This document shows, one piece after another, positions 1 to 9,009 of a stretch of DNA of 64,000 bases. Below the pieces are notes generated by a model. The model was not told the DNA's origin. It saw nothing but the letters and a program-made list of their open reading frames with translations, and searched no databases. The stretch's first letter is position 1; each line of letters begins with the position of its first letter. This DNA comes from Micromonospora echinaurantiaca (lineage in GTDB: Bacteria > Actinomycetota > Actinomycetes > Mycobacteriales > Micromonosporaceae). The stretch lies in assembly GCF_900090235.1 (NCBI RefSeq), contig NZ_LT607750.1, positions 1,872,501 to 1,936,500 on the forward strand. The letters are read 5' to 3'. The translations under genes and the position numbers were made by a program.

Positions 1-465
1 ACCGCCGCCGAGGTGGGACGCACCACCCTGCACCGCTACTTCGCCGAGCGTTCCGACCTGCTGGCCGCGGTGGGCGCCGAGGCCGTCGCCCGGCTGGGCC
101 GCGCCACGGCCCAGGCCCGCATCGGCGAGGGCGCCGGTGCCGCGGCGCTGCGCCGGCTCTGCCAGGAGTACTTCGACCTGGGCAACCTGCTCTCGCTCAT
201 GTTCACCGAGCCCGAACTCTGCGTCGACCCGGCAGCCGCCGGTCAGTCCGACGGGTGCGATCCCGACTTCGCCGCGATGGTCGAGCGTGGCCACGCCGAC
301 GGCACCATCGACCCGGAGCTGCCGGCGGACTGGTTGCAGAGTCTGGTCTGGAGCCAGCTCTACGCGGGCTGGGCCTACCTCGCCGAGACCGGCGCCTCCC
401 GGCACGAGGTGCTGCGCCTGATCCTGCGCACCGTCGACGGCGCGATCGCCGTCCGGGCGGCCTGA
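1..465 (+). CDS. TetR-family transcriptional regulator, 5' end outside the window
   Basis: The reading frame is open from base 1 and starts with TAAEVGRTTLHRYFAERSDLL, the second half of a TetR helix-turn-helix (recognition helix GRTTLHRYF, then the F-x-x-R-x-x-L turn). The N-terminal part of the DNA-binding domain is therefore cut off by the window edge. The remaining about 130 residues are a helical ligand-binding domain with no recognisable pocket signature. The stop at 463-465 is followed by 64 bases before the convergent stop of the next gene. Its target and ligand cannot be read from the sequence. Confidence 0.8.
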   Translation, partial: TAAEVGRTTLHRYFAERSDLLAAVGAEAVARLGRATAQARIGEGAGAAALRRLCQEYFDLGNLLSLMFTEPELCVDPAAAGQSDGCDPDFAAMVERGHADGTIDPELPADWLQSLVWSQLYAGWAYLAETGASRHEVLRLILRTVDGAIAVRAA

Positions 466-529
466 CCCGGCGGCGGCCGGTGGCCGCCCGACCCGACCGT
501 CCGACGGCGTTGATCGCTCGGCCGGCCGG

Positions 530-1999
530 TCACCGCCCGCCCTCGGCCAGCTCGGCGAGCAACCCCTCGCAGCTGCGCACCACGACCTCCGCGCCCCGCC
601 GCTGGGCCAGCCGCAGCACCGGATCCTCCGCGCGTTCCCGCCAGCGCGCCTGCGCGTCGGCGGCGACCTCCCACAGCCGCTGCACGGTCGCGTCGTGCTC
701 CACGCCGAGCCGGGCGGCCAGCCCGACCCCGTCGCCGCCGACCAACCGCCGCGCCTCCTCGGCCAGCTCGGCGTCGAAGCCGATCCGGGTGTCGCGCAGC
801 GCGGCGAGCAGGCGCAGCTCCTGGAACTCGTGCGCGCCGGCGAGGATCTGCTCGACCGTGCCGAGCAGCTCCGCGCTGCCCGGACCGGGCTCGGCCCGCA
901 GCAACACCTCCACGGCGGCCAGCGCCGAGCGCGCCTTCAGGGTGTCCCGCCGGTCGACGAAGAACCGGTGCACCGACTCGCGCAGCTCGGTCAGGCCGCT
1001 GCGCCGGATCAGCTCGGCGCAGAGCGCCACCCGACTGTCGCCACCCGTCCGCACCAGGGTGGTGGCCAGCCGGACGCCGAACAGACCCAGCCGCTCCAGC
1101 AGCGTGGCGCGCACCTCGGGGTCCAACGCCACCGGCAGCTCGCCACGGCGGAAGCGGTCGGCCGAGAGCAGGTGCGCCTCCAGCTCCGGGCGCGGCACCC
1201 GGGCCAGCTGGGCCAGCGCCGCGTAGTCCGACTCGCTGAGCACCCGGCCGGCCAGGCCGAGTAGCCCGCTGCACGCCACCACGTTCAGGCAGACCGCGTC
1301 GACCCGCGGGTCGCGGTGCTGCCGGCGGGCGACCTGCCGGGCGGTGAGCAGGGCGTCGATCCGCCCGCCCCCGACCTCGTCCGACCGGGACAGCACCAGC
1401 ACCACCGGCACCGGGGCGGCCTGCCCGACCGCGCTCTCCCGGACCGACTCCAGCACCCGCAGGTCGCTGCCCCGGCCGTCCCGGGTCAGGTAGAGCAGGG
1501 CGTCCGCGTCGCGCAGCACCCGGTCCAGCACCGGGGACCGGCCGTGCTCGTCCGGGCCACCGACCGGCGGCGTGTCGATCAGCGTGATCTGCCGCAGCGC
1601 CCGGGTCGGCCACCGCACCACGATGTCGCGCAGCTCGCCGGCCCGCCAGCCGACCAGGTCCACCCGCATCCCGGTCGCCGACTTGGCCACCGCCAGTTGC
1701 TGCGGCGGGTGGCTGGTCGAATAGGCGGTCGCCGCCGGCTGCGCCCCGTTCTCGTACCAGGTGAAGACGCCGCTGCCGTCGGTTCCCTCGACCGGGGCGA
1801 CCTCCTCGCCCATCAGCGCGTTCAGCACCGTCGACCGGCCGGAGCGCCACGGACCGGCGATCGCGATGCGCAGCGGCTGCTCCAGCCGGGCCAGCTGGCG
1901 GCGCAGGTGGGCGGTGGCGCGGGCGTCGTCCCGGTAGCACTCCAGGGCCCGGTGCAGCAGCCCCCACACCGCCTCGTCCAGCCGCAGGCCGACGGTCAT
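530..1999 (-). CDS. Dynamin-like GTPase, second of a pair (IniC-like)
   Basis: A 489-residue protein with an N-terminal GTPase domain. The P-loop is GPWRSGRST at about 49-57, the G3 motif is DTPP at 142-145 and the G4 position reads SRSD at 204-207 instead of N/TKxD. The rest is mostly helical, as in bacterial dynamin-like proteins that remodel membranes. The P-loop and G4 are degenerate compared with the upstream partner, so nucleotide handling may be weaker. The ATG overlaps the stop of the upstream dynamin gene by four bases (ATGA), so the two are translationally coupled and probably work as a hetero-pair, like mycobacterial IniA/IniC. The name rests on this arrangement, not on a database hit. 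Confidence 0.75.
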   Translation of the reverse strand: MTVGLRLDEAVWGLLHRALECYRDDARATAHLRRQLARLEQPLRIAIAGPWRSGRSTVLNALMGEEVAPVEGTDGSGVFTWYENGAQPAATAYSTSHPPQQLAVAKSATGMRVDLVGWRAGELRDIVVRWPTRALRQITLIDTPPVGGPDEHGRSPVLDRVLRDADALLYLTRDGRGSDLRVLESVRESAVGQAAPVPVVLVLSRSDEVGGGRIDALLTARQVARRQHRDPRVDAVCLNVVACSGLLGLAGRVLSESDYAALAQLARVPRPELEAHLLSADRFRRGELPVALDPEVRATLLERLGLFGVRLATTLVRTGGDSRVALCAELIRRSGLTELRESVHRFFVDRRDTLKARSALAAVEVLLRAEPGPGSAELLGTVEQILAGAHEFQELRLLAALRDTRIGFDAELAEEARRLVGGDGVGLAARLGVEHDATVQRLWEVAADAQARWRERAEDPVLRLAQRRGAEVVVRSCEGLLAELAEGGR

Positions 2000-3843
2000 G
2001 CCCGCGGCTCCAGCGTCGCCGGCGCGGGCCGGGCGCCGGTCAGCTGCTGCGCCTGCTCGTAGAGCGCGGCCAACCGGGTCATCTTCAACCGGATCTCACG
2101 CTGGCGCTGGTCGCGCGCCGCCGCGTCGGTGTCCGCGGCCTGCTTGGCGGTACGCAGCGACGCGACGATCGCCTCCTGCAACTCCTCGGTCAACGCGGTG
2201 AAGTGGTCCCGCAGCATCCGCTGCACCTGCCGGGTGACGTCCCGGCACTCCTTCGTCATCCGGACGAAGACGTCGTCGACGTGCCGCTGGATCGCCGACT
2301 TGACGGTCGCCTGGCGACGGCGCAGCAGCTGCCGGCTCTCGTCCCGGATGCTCTTGCCGCCGAACAGCGCGCCGGCGCCGATCGACACCGGGTTGATCAT
2401 CGGCATCCCGGCCAGCGTCATCGCCAGGCCGAACATCAGCAGGCCGCCGTACGAGCCCTTCATGCCGGTGAACACCTTCTGGGCGGCGGTGAACCGGTCG
2501 ATGCTCGGCCGCTCCATGCCCGGCAGCCGGCCGCCGAGGTCCTCGGGCACCGACATCGACCACGGCGGCAGCACGTCGTAGCCGTACCGGGCGAAGTTGC
2601 CGGCCACCCGCCGGGCGGCGAAGTCGCAGCGCTGCACCAGCCATTCGTGGTTGGCCTCGGCCGCCTCGACCAGGCTCTGCCGCAGCCACTCCTCGAAGGT
2701 TTCCCAGGCGACCAGCGGGTCGGCGGTGTCGAACGCGTCGTCGACCATCCGCAGGATCTCCCGGGTCCGGTCGCGCAGGTCGTACTCGATGTCGGAGAGC
2801 AGGTCGGCCATCTCGTCGGCGAGCGTGTTCTGCCACCGGGTGGAGCACCGGCGCAGCTCGTCGGCCTCCCGCTGGGCGGCGTGCAGCCGGGACATCGGCC
2901 CGGTCTCCCGCTCGGCCTGCTGGCTGGCCAGTTCGGCGCGCAGCGGCGCGGCGAGCTGCTCCACCACCGTGCGGGCGACCAGGCTCACCGACGCCCGCGC
3001 CAGCACGTCGGCCTTGCCGGCCAGGTCCCGCTGAAGCCGCGCGATCAGCACCGGAAAACCCGACTCGGCGTTGAGGCCACGATCGTCGGCGGCGGCCGCC
3101 CGCAGCCGCAACGCCGCCGACACGCAGACCAGCGCCGCCGGCACACCGGCCTCGGCGAGGTGCTTGCGGTTGCGCTCGGCCACCGCCCGCCAGTCCGGCG
3201 CCAGGTCGGTCTTGGTCTGCACCACCAGCACGTTGGAATGCGACCGGGCGAGGTGCAGCAGCACGTTCAGCTCGGCCACCGAGAGCTCCCGGGTCGAGTC
3301 CGAGACCAGCAGCACGGCGTCCGCGCGGTTCAGCGCGGCGGCCGGCGCGGCGCCGCCGAGCGCGGCCACCTCGTCGGCGCCCGGGGTGTCCACCAGCACC
3401 AGGCCCGCGCCGAGCAGGGCACGGGGGAGTCCGATCTCGACGTACGCCGGACCGCCGCCGGCCCGGCGCAGGGTGCCGGCCACCCCGGCGGCGATCTGGT
3501 CCAGCGGCAGCTCGGTCCGCTCCACGGTCGCGGTGCCCCCGCCGGGCCGGCCCGGGATGGACGGTGGCCCCTGGACCACGGTGGCGGTGGCGACCGCGGC
3601 GTGCCGCACGACGGTCGGCAGCACGGTGGTACGGCCGTCGCCCACCGGGCAGACCGGGGCGTTGACGATCGCGTTGACCAGCTGGCTCTTGCCCTGGTTC
3701 GGCTCGCCGAGGACCAGCACCCGCAGCGTCGGATCCAGCAGCTGGGCGCGCTTCTCGCGGACCGTCTGGAGCAGGTCGCCGCGCCCGTGCTCCCGACACG
3801 TACGGGCGATCTCGTCGAGCACGTCCAGCCAGATCCCCGCCAT
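1996..3843 (-). CDS. Dynamin-like GTPase, first of a pair (IniA-like)
   Basis: About 615 residues with a complete GTPase core: P-loop GEPNQGKS at about 46-53, G3 DTPG near 152 and G4 TKTD near 210. A long helical region follows, then a hydrophobic stretch at about 455-490 (GGLLMFGLAMTLAGMP and following) that fits a membrane-inserting paddle, then a charged coiled-coil C-terminus. This is the order of bacterial dynamin-like proteins. Start chosen at the ATG at 3843; a GTG lies one codon upstream. It overlaps the second dynamin gene by ATGA and lies downstream of the IniB-like gene on the same strand, from which a strong hairpin separates it. By analogy with IniA it probably repairs or stabilises the membrane under envelope stress. 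Confidence 0.8.
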   Translation of the reverse strand: MAGIWLDVLDEIARTCREHGRGDLLQTVREKRAQLLDPTLRVLVLGEPNQGKSQLVNAIVNAPVCPVGDGRTTVLPTVVRHAAVATATVVQGPPSIPGRPGGGTATVERTELPLDQIAAGVAGTLRRAGGGPAYVEIGLPRALLGAGLVLVDTPGADEVAALGGAAPAAALNRADAVLLVSDSTRELSVAELNVLLHLARSHSNVLVVQTKTDLAPDWRAVAERNRKHLAEAGVPAALVCVSAALRLRAAAADDRGLNAESGFPVLIARLQRDLAGKADVLARASVSLVARTVVEQLAAPLRAELASQQAERETGPMSRLHAAQREADELRRCSTRWQNTLADEMADLLSDIEYDLRDRTREILRMVDDAFDTADPLVAWETFEEWLRQSLVEAAEANHEWLVQRCDFAARRVAGNFARYGYDVLPPWSMSVPEDLGGRLPGMERPSIDRFTAAQKVFTGMKGSYGGLLMFGLAMTLAGMPMINPVSIGAGALFGGKSIRDESRQLLRRRQATVKSAIQRHVDDVFVRMTKECRDVTRQVQRMLRDHFTALTEELQEAIVASLRTAKQAADTDAAARDQRQREIRLKMTRLAALYEQAQQLTGARPAPATLEPRA

Positions 3844-3893
3844 CACCGCACCAAGTGTGCGGATTTCAGGGCAATTATCAAGAGGGGTCCGGG

Positions 3894-3928
3894 AAAAGGC
3901 CGGACCGCCCTGGGCGGTCCGGCCTTTT
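3894..3928 (-). terminator. Rho-independent-type hairpin after the IniB-like gene
   Basis: A perfect inverted repeat: 17 bases (3894-3910), one central base, then the 17-base complement (3912-3928). The outer pairs are A4/T4, so on the minus strand the stem ends in a short U run. It lies 18 bases past the IniB-like stop and 50 bases before the dynamin gene start. Transcription from the IniB-like promoter would meet it first, which would give more IniB-like than dynamin mRNA. It can also work on the plus strand. Confidence 0.8.
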
Positions 3929-3945
3929 CGCTACACCGGGTTCCG

Positions 3946-4866
3946 TCAGAGCAGACCGTCGGTGACGCCGAGCAGGCCCCCGCCGGCCGACGCCGAGGCG
4001 TCACCGTGGACCCCGGCGTCGCCGGTCACCCCGCCGGTCACGCCACCCGTCACGCCACCCGTCACGCCGCCCACCGTGCCGGTCACCCCACCCAGCAGAC
4101 CGTCGACCTGGCCGGTGACGCCGTCCACGGTGGATGGCACGTCGATCGGTGGGACGACGCTGCCGGGGCCGGTGGTGATGCCGAGGCCGCCGAGGGTGTC
4201 GTCGACGCCGAGGCCGTCGACGAGGCCGTCGACCTGGCTCTGGGTGTTGCCGAGGGTGCCGCCGAGGAGGCCGTCGCCGCCGAGGACGCCGGTGCCGAGC
4301 AGGCCGTTGTCGCCGCTGTCGAGGGCGGTGGTGGGGTTGCCGAGGGTGCTGGTGAGGTCGCTGACGGCGGGGTCGGCGATGGTGTCGGTGGCGCCGATGA
4401 CGTCGGCGTCGAGGGTGTGGGCGAGGTCGTGGGCGCCGGTGAGGTCGGTGCTGAGGCCGCCGGGGCCGATGCCGAGGCCGATGCCGGGTAGGACGGTGGC
4501 GCCGACGCCGACGGCGGTGGGGTCGACGGCGATGGCGCCGAGGACGCCGGCTTTGACGTCGAGGCCGTTGTCGCTGGTGGTGAGGGTGAGCTGGTGGGTG
4601 ACGTTCTGGAGTTGGCCGACGACGTCGGTGGTGTCGGCGAGCAGGGGGTCGACGCCGAGTTGCCCGGCGGTGGGGCCGACGGGGTTGAGGCCGTGGACGG
4701 GGGCGTAGTCGACCACGAGGGGGACGACGTCCTGCACGTCGGCGGCGGTGATGTCGTTCAGGCCGGCGGCCCGCAACGCGCCCTCCGGGTCGAGGTCGAA
4801 CGCCGACCGCGCGTCCGGGTCGGTGAGCAGGTTGAGGACGAAGTCGTGCAGGGTCTGGTGCGGCAT
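3946..4866 (-). CDS. IniB N-terminal-domain protein with Gly/Asp-rich repeats
   Basis: A 306-residue protein. The first about 55 residues (MPHQTLHDFVLNLLTDPDAR onward) form the compact helical domain typical of actinobacterial IniB-like proteins. The rest is low-complexity, rich in Gly, Leu, Asp, Val and Thr, and has no enzymatic motif. Near the C-terminus (4020-4080) a 12-base unit encodes tandem GGVT repeats. There is no clear signal peptide. The ATG at 4866 has a good GAGGAG ribosome site about 10 bases upstream. It lies next to two dynamin-like genes and is divergent from an Hsp70-like gene. Known IniB is a small Gly-rich protein induced by cell-wall inhibitors; its molecular role is unclear, and so is this one's. 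Confidence 0.75.
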   Translation of the reverse strand: MPHQTLHDFVLNLLTDPDARSAFDLDPEGALRAAGLNDITAADVQDVVPLVVDYAPVHGLNPVGPTAGQLGVDPLLADTTDVVGQLQNVTHQLTLTTSDNGLDVKAGVLGAIAVDPTAVGVGATVLPGIGLGIGPGGLSTDLTGAHDLAHTLDADVIGATDTIADPAVSDLTSTLGNPTTALDSGDNGLLGTGVLGGDGLLGGTLGNTQSQVDGLVDGLGVDDTLGGLGITTGPGSVVPPIDVPSTVDGVTGQVDGLLGGVTGTVGGVTGGVTGGVTGGVTGDAGVHGDASASAGGGLLGVTDGLL

Positions 4867-5167
4867 GGTGCCAGTTCTCCTCGGTTGGCGTCGGTGACCG
4901 TCGATCGTCGACAGCGACCGTACGGCCGGGGGCCGGCACCGGGCATCGGGGAACGCCCCGCAACCCGCCCCGCCGGATTAGGGTGTCCGCCCCCTCGTCC
5001 GTTAGGGGGACTGGGGGACTCGGGCCGGCCAGAGTTAGGGTCCCGATCCGGGAGTGATCTCTGGTACGAACGTAGGAGCCCACGGGGGTTCCACCGGGGG
5101 TGGTCGCCGACCGGTGCCGACGCCGTCGCCACCGGCCGGGCCGACTCGCGGTGAGGAAAGAAAGCGG
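4867..5167. promoter_or_regulatory. Divergent promoter region with three TTAGGG boxes
   Basis: This 301-base gap separates the IniB-like gene (minus) from the Hsp70-like gene (plus) and must hold both promoters. TTAGGG occurs three times in direct orientation, at 4978-4983, 5002-5007 and 5035-5040. The middle copy is part of an inverted repeat, CCCCCT-N8-AGGGGG, near 4990-5008. A GAGGAAAG ribosome site stands before the Hsp70 start. No classical -35/-10 pair is obvious. The boxes are candidates for binding by the large LuxR-type protein encoded at 6463, which is an inference. Confidence 0.4.
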
Positions 5168-6466
5168 ATGCCGTACGTCCTGGGGATAGACATCGGAAGC
5201 ACCACCACCGTGGCCAGTGTGGCCCGGCGCCGTGGAGCGACCTGGACCCGCCCCGAGGCGGTCACGCTGGATGACGGTTCGGTGACCGTACCGTCGGTGC
5301 TGCGGCTGTCGGCGGACGGCATGTTCCTGGTCGGCGAGCCCGCCGTCGCCGAACCCGGCCGGACCGCCCGCGGCTTCGTCCGTCGGGTCGGCGACGACGT
5401 GCCCCTGCTGCTCGCCGGCGAGCCGTGCTCGCCCCAGACGCTGACCGCCGCGCTGGCGACCTGGGTGGTGCAGCGCGTCCACGACCGGGAGGGCGAGCCG
5501 GCCGAGGCGGTCGTGCTCAGCCACCCCGCCGGCTGGGGCCGGCACCGGCGCGACCTGCTGCGCGACGCGCTGCGCGAGTTCGGGCTGATCGGGGTGACCC
5601 TGCTGCCCCGCACGGTCACCGTGGCCGAGAGCCATGCCGCTCGCGGCTTCCCGGGCGGCACGGCGGCCGTGTACGCGCTCGGCGGCGCCACCTTCGAGGC
5701 GGCCCTGGTGCGCCGCACCCCGCGTGGCACGTACGAGACGTTCGGTCTCCCGCAGGGGCTCGACCGGCTCGGCGGCGCCGACTTCGACGAGGCGCTGGCC
5801 GACCACGTGCGCACCGTGCTGGCCCGGGAACTCGGCGCCGCCGGCCGGCGGACGGCGCACGCCGTGCTGCGCGGCCTGCTGCCGCAGTGCGAGCGGGCCA
5901 AGCGCGAGCTGACCGTGGACGCCGAGACCGACGTGCTGCTGACCCTGCCGACCGGCCCGGCCCGGGTGCCGATCAGCCGGACCGCGTTCGAGGAACTGGT
6001 CCGGCCGGCCGTGCAGGCCACCGTCGACCTGCTGGTGCGCACCGTCCACTCCGCCGGGTTGCGGCCGGCGCAGCTCGACGGCGTTCTGCTCGCCGGGGGG
6101 TCCACCCGAATCCCGCTGGTCGCCGAACTGCTCGCCGCGGCCTTCCCGGTGCCGGTCGAGGTGGAGCCCCACCCGCAGCTGACCGCCGCCACCGGCGCTG
6201 CGCTGGCCGCCTGCCAGGTGGTCGCGCCTCGCACGCCGCGACGGGCGCCGGAGCCCGGCCCGGCCGCCGGGCCGGGCGGCACCGACGCCCACGCCCCGGT
6301 CAGCGGCGCGGGCCGGGTGGCCGTACCGGCCCAGCGCCGACCGGACCTGGACCGGCCGGCGACCGGTCAGCCTCCACCCCGGCCGCCGGTCCGGATCACC
6401 CCACTGGAACTGCCGAAGGCGTCCCGCCGCCTGGCGCTCACGCGAGGACGGGGCCGCGAAGGATGA
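5168..6466 (+). CDS. Hsp70-family protein, nucleotide-binding domain only
   Basis: A 432-residue protein. The three ATP-binding signatures of the actin/Hsp70 fold are present: GIDIGSTTT near residue 6 (phosphate 1), YALGGATFEAAL near 160 (phosphate 2) and GVLLAGGSTRIPL near 305 (adenosine). A normal DnaK has about 600 residues; here the substrate-binding beta-sandwich and lid are missing and replaced by a Pro/Arg-rich tail from about 355. It therefore cannot be a full chaperone and may act as an ATP switch for partners such as the dynamin or IniB proteins (inference). The start at 5168 was chosen for its GAGGAAAG ribosome site; the frame is open further upstream. Its stop overlaps the next start (ATGA), so it is coupled to the regulator gene. 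Confidence 0.8.
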   Translation: MPYVLGIDIGSTTTVASVARRRGATWTRPEAVTLDDGSVTVPSVLRLSADGMFLVGEPAVAEPGRTARGFVRRVGDDVPLLLAGEPCSPQTLTAALATWVVQRVHDREGEPAEAVVLSHPAGWGRHRRDLLRDALREFGLIGVTLLPRTVTVAESHAARGFPGGTAAVYALGGATFEAALVRRTPRGTYETFGLPQGLDRLGGADFDEALADHVRTVLARELGAAGRRTAHAVLRGLLPQCERAKRELTVDAETDVLLTLPTGPARVPISRTAFEELVRPAVQATVDLLVRTVHSAGLRPAQLDGVLLAGGSTRIPLVAELLAAAFPVPVEVEPHPQLTAATGAALAACQVVAPRTPRRAPEPGPAAGPGGTDAHAPVSGAGRVAVPAQRRPDLDRPATGQPPPRPPVRITPLELPKASRRLALTRGRGREG

Positions 6467-9009
6467 CCATGATCATGAGTAGCGTGGCCGGGTCCCGGCT
6501 GGTGCTGGACCCGGGGCCGCGGGCCCTGCTCGACGCCGTCGGGCGGGACCCGGACGCGCCGCTCACGCTCGGCGTGACCGGGCCGGGCGGGCACGGCCGC
6601 AGCGCGTACCTGCGGGAGCTGGGCCGGATCTACCGGGAGGCCGGGACGACCGTGCTGGAGGGCGCGCCGGTGGCCGCCGAGACGGTCGACCCGGCGGCGG
6701 TGCTGCTGGTCGACGACGCGCACCTGCTCGACGACGCCCGGCTGCGCGCGCTGCACGCTCTGGTGGTCGCCCGCCGGCACCGGCTGGTCGTCGGCTACCG
6801 GCCGTGGCCCCGGCCGGCGGCGCTGGTCGAGCTGGCCGACGCGCTGCGCCGGGACGGGCAGCTGGTCCTGCTCACCCCGTTCGCCCGCGAGCAGACCGCG
6901 GCCTACCTGGCCGCCGCCGACCTCGGCCGCCGCTCCGACCTGGTCGACTTCGTGCACACCCAGACCGGCGGGGTGCCGCGGGACGTCGAGCGGCTGGTCC
7001 GCGGGCTGCGCGGGCACGGCGGCGGGGTGCCCGCCGAGCCGTCCCGGCAGGTGGTGCTGGAGTTCGCGCCCGACCTGGAGGAGCTGACCCCGGACGTACG
7101 CCGGCTGCTGCTCGCCGTCGCCGCCGGGGTGCCGCTGCCGGTCGACCTGCTCGGCCCGCTGCTCGGGCGTACCCCCGAGGAGGTGGACGGCCTGGTCGCG
7201 GCGACCCGGGCGGCCGGCCTGCTCGGCGCGGACGGCCGGCTCGCGCCGATCGTGCGCCGGGCGGTGGCCGCGCTGAGCCCGGCCACCGACCGCACCGCGG
7301 TGTGGCGCCGGCTCACCGAGGTGCAGCTCGCCCGCGGCGGGCCGGTGCTCCCGCTGGTCCGTTCGCTGCTCGCGGCCGGCGTGGCGGCCGACTGCCCGGC
7401 CCCCACGTTGGCGGCCGCAGCCGAGGAGGCGCTGGCCGGCGAGCCGGCGCTGGCCGCGGAGCTGTTCGCGGCCGCCGCGGCCGCGGGTCGGCCGGTGACG
7501 GTCCGGCAGGCGGCCGCCGCCGCGCTCGCCGGCGACCTGGACGCCGCCCTGCGGCTGGCCGATCGGCTGCTGGACACGGCCATGCCGGCCGAGCGCGCCG
7601 AGGCGGCGACGGTCGCCGCCACGGCGCTCGCGCACCGCGGCCAGCTCGGCCGCAGCGTGGAGCTGTACCGCTGGTCGGGCGGCGCCTCGGCGACGGCGTT
7701 CGCGGCCGTCGGCGCGCTCGCCGCCGGTCAGCCGGACGACCGCCCGGACGCCGTCGGGCCGGCCCCCGACGGGCCGCCCACCCTGCACGCCAGCGCGGCC
7801 CGGCTGATGGCCGACGGGATCGCCGCCAGCGTCGACGGCCCGCCGACCGCCGCGCTCTCCACCCTGGTGCAGGCGGCCGCGCTGCTCGAACCGGCCGGCC
7901 GGGCGGTGCTGCTGCCGGACAGCCCGGCCGCGCTCGCCGCGCTGACCGCGCTGCACTGCGGCGAGCTGGAGATCGGCGAACGGGTGCTCGACCGCGCCGT
8001 GGCCGCCGGCACCGGCGGGCCGCTGCTGGCTCGGCGGCACCGGCTGCTGCAGGCCTGGATCGCGATGGTCCGCGGCCGTACGGTGCTCGCCGCCGACCGG
8101 CTCGCGTCGGTGACCGGTGGCCGGCCGCTGGAGTCGCGGGACCTGCTCTTCGCCACCGCGCTCGAACTCGGCATCGCCCGGCGCAACAGCGACCTCGGCG
8201 CCCTCCAGCGGGGCTGGGGGCACGCGCTGGAGGCGCTGGTCCGCCACCCGGTCGACCTGTTCACCCTGCTGCCCCTCGGTGAGCTGGCGATCGCCGGCGC
8301 GCGCCTGGGCGACCTGGCGCGCCTGGCGCCGTACCTGCGTGAGGCCCGGCTGCTGCTGGCCCGGCTCGGCGACCCGCCACTGTGGAGCGCGCCGCTGCAC
8401 TGGAGCGGGCTGCACGCGGCGATCCTCACCGAGGAGCCGGCGGCCGCCGACGACCACGTGGCCGCGCTGCTCGCCGCCGCCGGCCACAGCCGGTACGCCG
8501 CCGTGGTCGCGGCAGCGGCCGCGAGCTGGGTGGAGGTGCTGCGCGGCGTCGTCGACCCGGTCCGGGTGGAGGCGGCCGCCCGCGGGCTGCACGACGCCGG
8601 CCTGTGCTGGGACGGCGCCCGGCTCGCCGGGCAGGCGGCGATCCGCACCTCGGACCGGCGGGCGATGACCGCGCTGCTGGACTGCGCCCGGATGTTGCAG
8701 GGACGGCCGGCCGGCGCCAAGGGCGCACCGCGGGCCGAGGACGCCGAGGCCATCGCCAGCCCCGCACCGCACCGGCTCAGCGACCGGGAGCGCGAGGTGG
8801 GCGAACTGGTGGTGGCCGGGCTGACCTACCGCGAGATCGGCGACCGGCTGTTCATCTCCGCCAAGACGGTCGAGCACCACGTGGCCCGGATGCGCGCCCG
8901 GCTCAACTGCGCCAACCGGGCCGAACTGCTCGCGCTGCTGCGGACGCTGCTGGCCGACCGCTCGGGCGACGCGTCCGGCCGGCCCTGGCCGGAGAGGCCG
9001 ACGCCGTGA
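6463..9009 (+). CDS. Large ATPase (STAND-like) LuxR-family regulator, IniR-like
   Basis: About 848 residues. The N-terminus carries a degenerate Walker A (GPGGHGRS, about 39-46; the usual Lys is replaced) and a Walker B-like LLVDDAHLL near 82-90, followed by winged-helix and alpha-solenoid regions. The last about 70 residues are a LuxR/GerE helix-turn-helix (LSDREREVGELV then TYREIGDRLFISAKTVEHHV). This is the layout of large ATP-binding LuxR regulators. Mycobacterial iniBAC lies beside a regulator of this size class, so a role as local regulator of the Ini-like genes is likely but inferred. The first ATG overlaps the Hsp70 stop; ATGs at 6469 and 6475 are possible. Its own stop overlaps the following kinase start. 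Confidence 0.75.
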   Translation: MTMIMSSVAGSRLVLDPGPRALLDAVGRDPDAPLTLGVTGPGGHGRSAYLRELGRIYREAGTTVLEGAPVAAETVDPAAVLLVDDAHLLDDARLRALHALVVARRHRLVVGYRPWPRPAALVELADALRRDGQLVLLTPFAREQTAAYLAAADLGRRSDLVDFVHTQTGGVPRDVERLVRGLRGHGGGVPAEPSRQVVLEFAPDLEELTPDVRRLLLAVAAGVPLPVDLLGPLLGRTPEEVDGLVAATRAAGLLGADGRLAPIVRRAVAALSPATDRTAVWRRLTEVQLARGGPVLPLVRSLLAAGVAADCPAPTLAAAAEEALAGEPALAAELFAAAAAAGRPVTVRQAAAAALAGDLDAALRLADRLLDTAMPAERAEAATVAATALAHRGQLGRSVELYRWSGGASATAFAAVGALAAGQPDDRPDAVGPAPDGPPTLHASAARLMADGIAASVDGPPTAALSTLVQAAALLEPAGRAVLLPDSPAALAALTALHCGELEIGERVLDRAVAAGTGGPLLARRHRLLQAWIAMVRGRTVLAADRLASVTGGRPLESRDLLFATALELGIARRNSDLGALQRGWGHALEALVRHPVDLFTLLPLGELAIAGARLGDLARLAPYLREARLLLARLGDPPLWSAPLHWSGLHAAILTEEPAAADDHVAALLAAAGHSRYAAVVAAAAASWVEVLRGVVDPVRVEAAARGLHDAGLCWDGARLAGQAAIRTSDRRAMTALLDCARMLQGRPAGAKGAPRAEDAEAIASPAPHRLSDREREVGELVVAGLTYREIGDRLFISAKTVEHHVARMRARLNCANRAELLALLRTLLADRSGDASGRPWPERPTP

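Noticed and set aside
4978..5040. TTAGGG boxes as a telomere-like repeat
   Set aside because: Only three copies, irregularly spaced, in a promoter; bacterial telomeres do not use this sequence.
4001..6292. 763-residue minus-strand ORF across the Ini-like promoter
   Set aside because: Runs through a divergent promoter and becomes Arg/Pro/His-only; the Hsp70 motifs on the plus strand decide.
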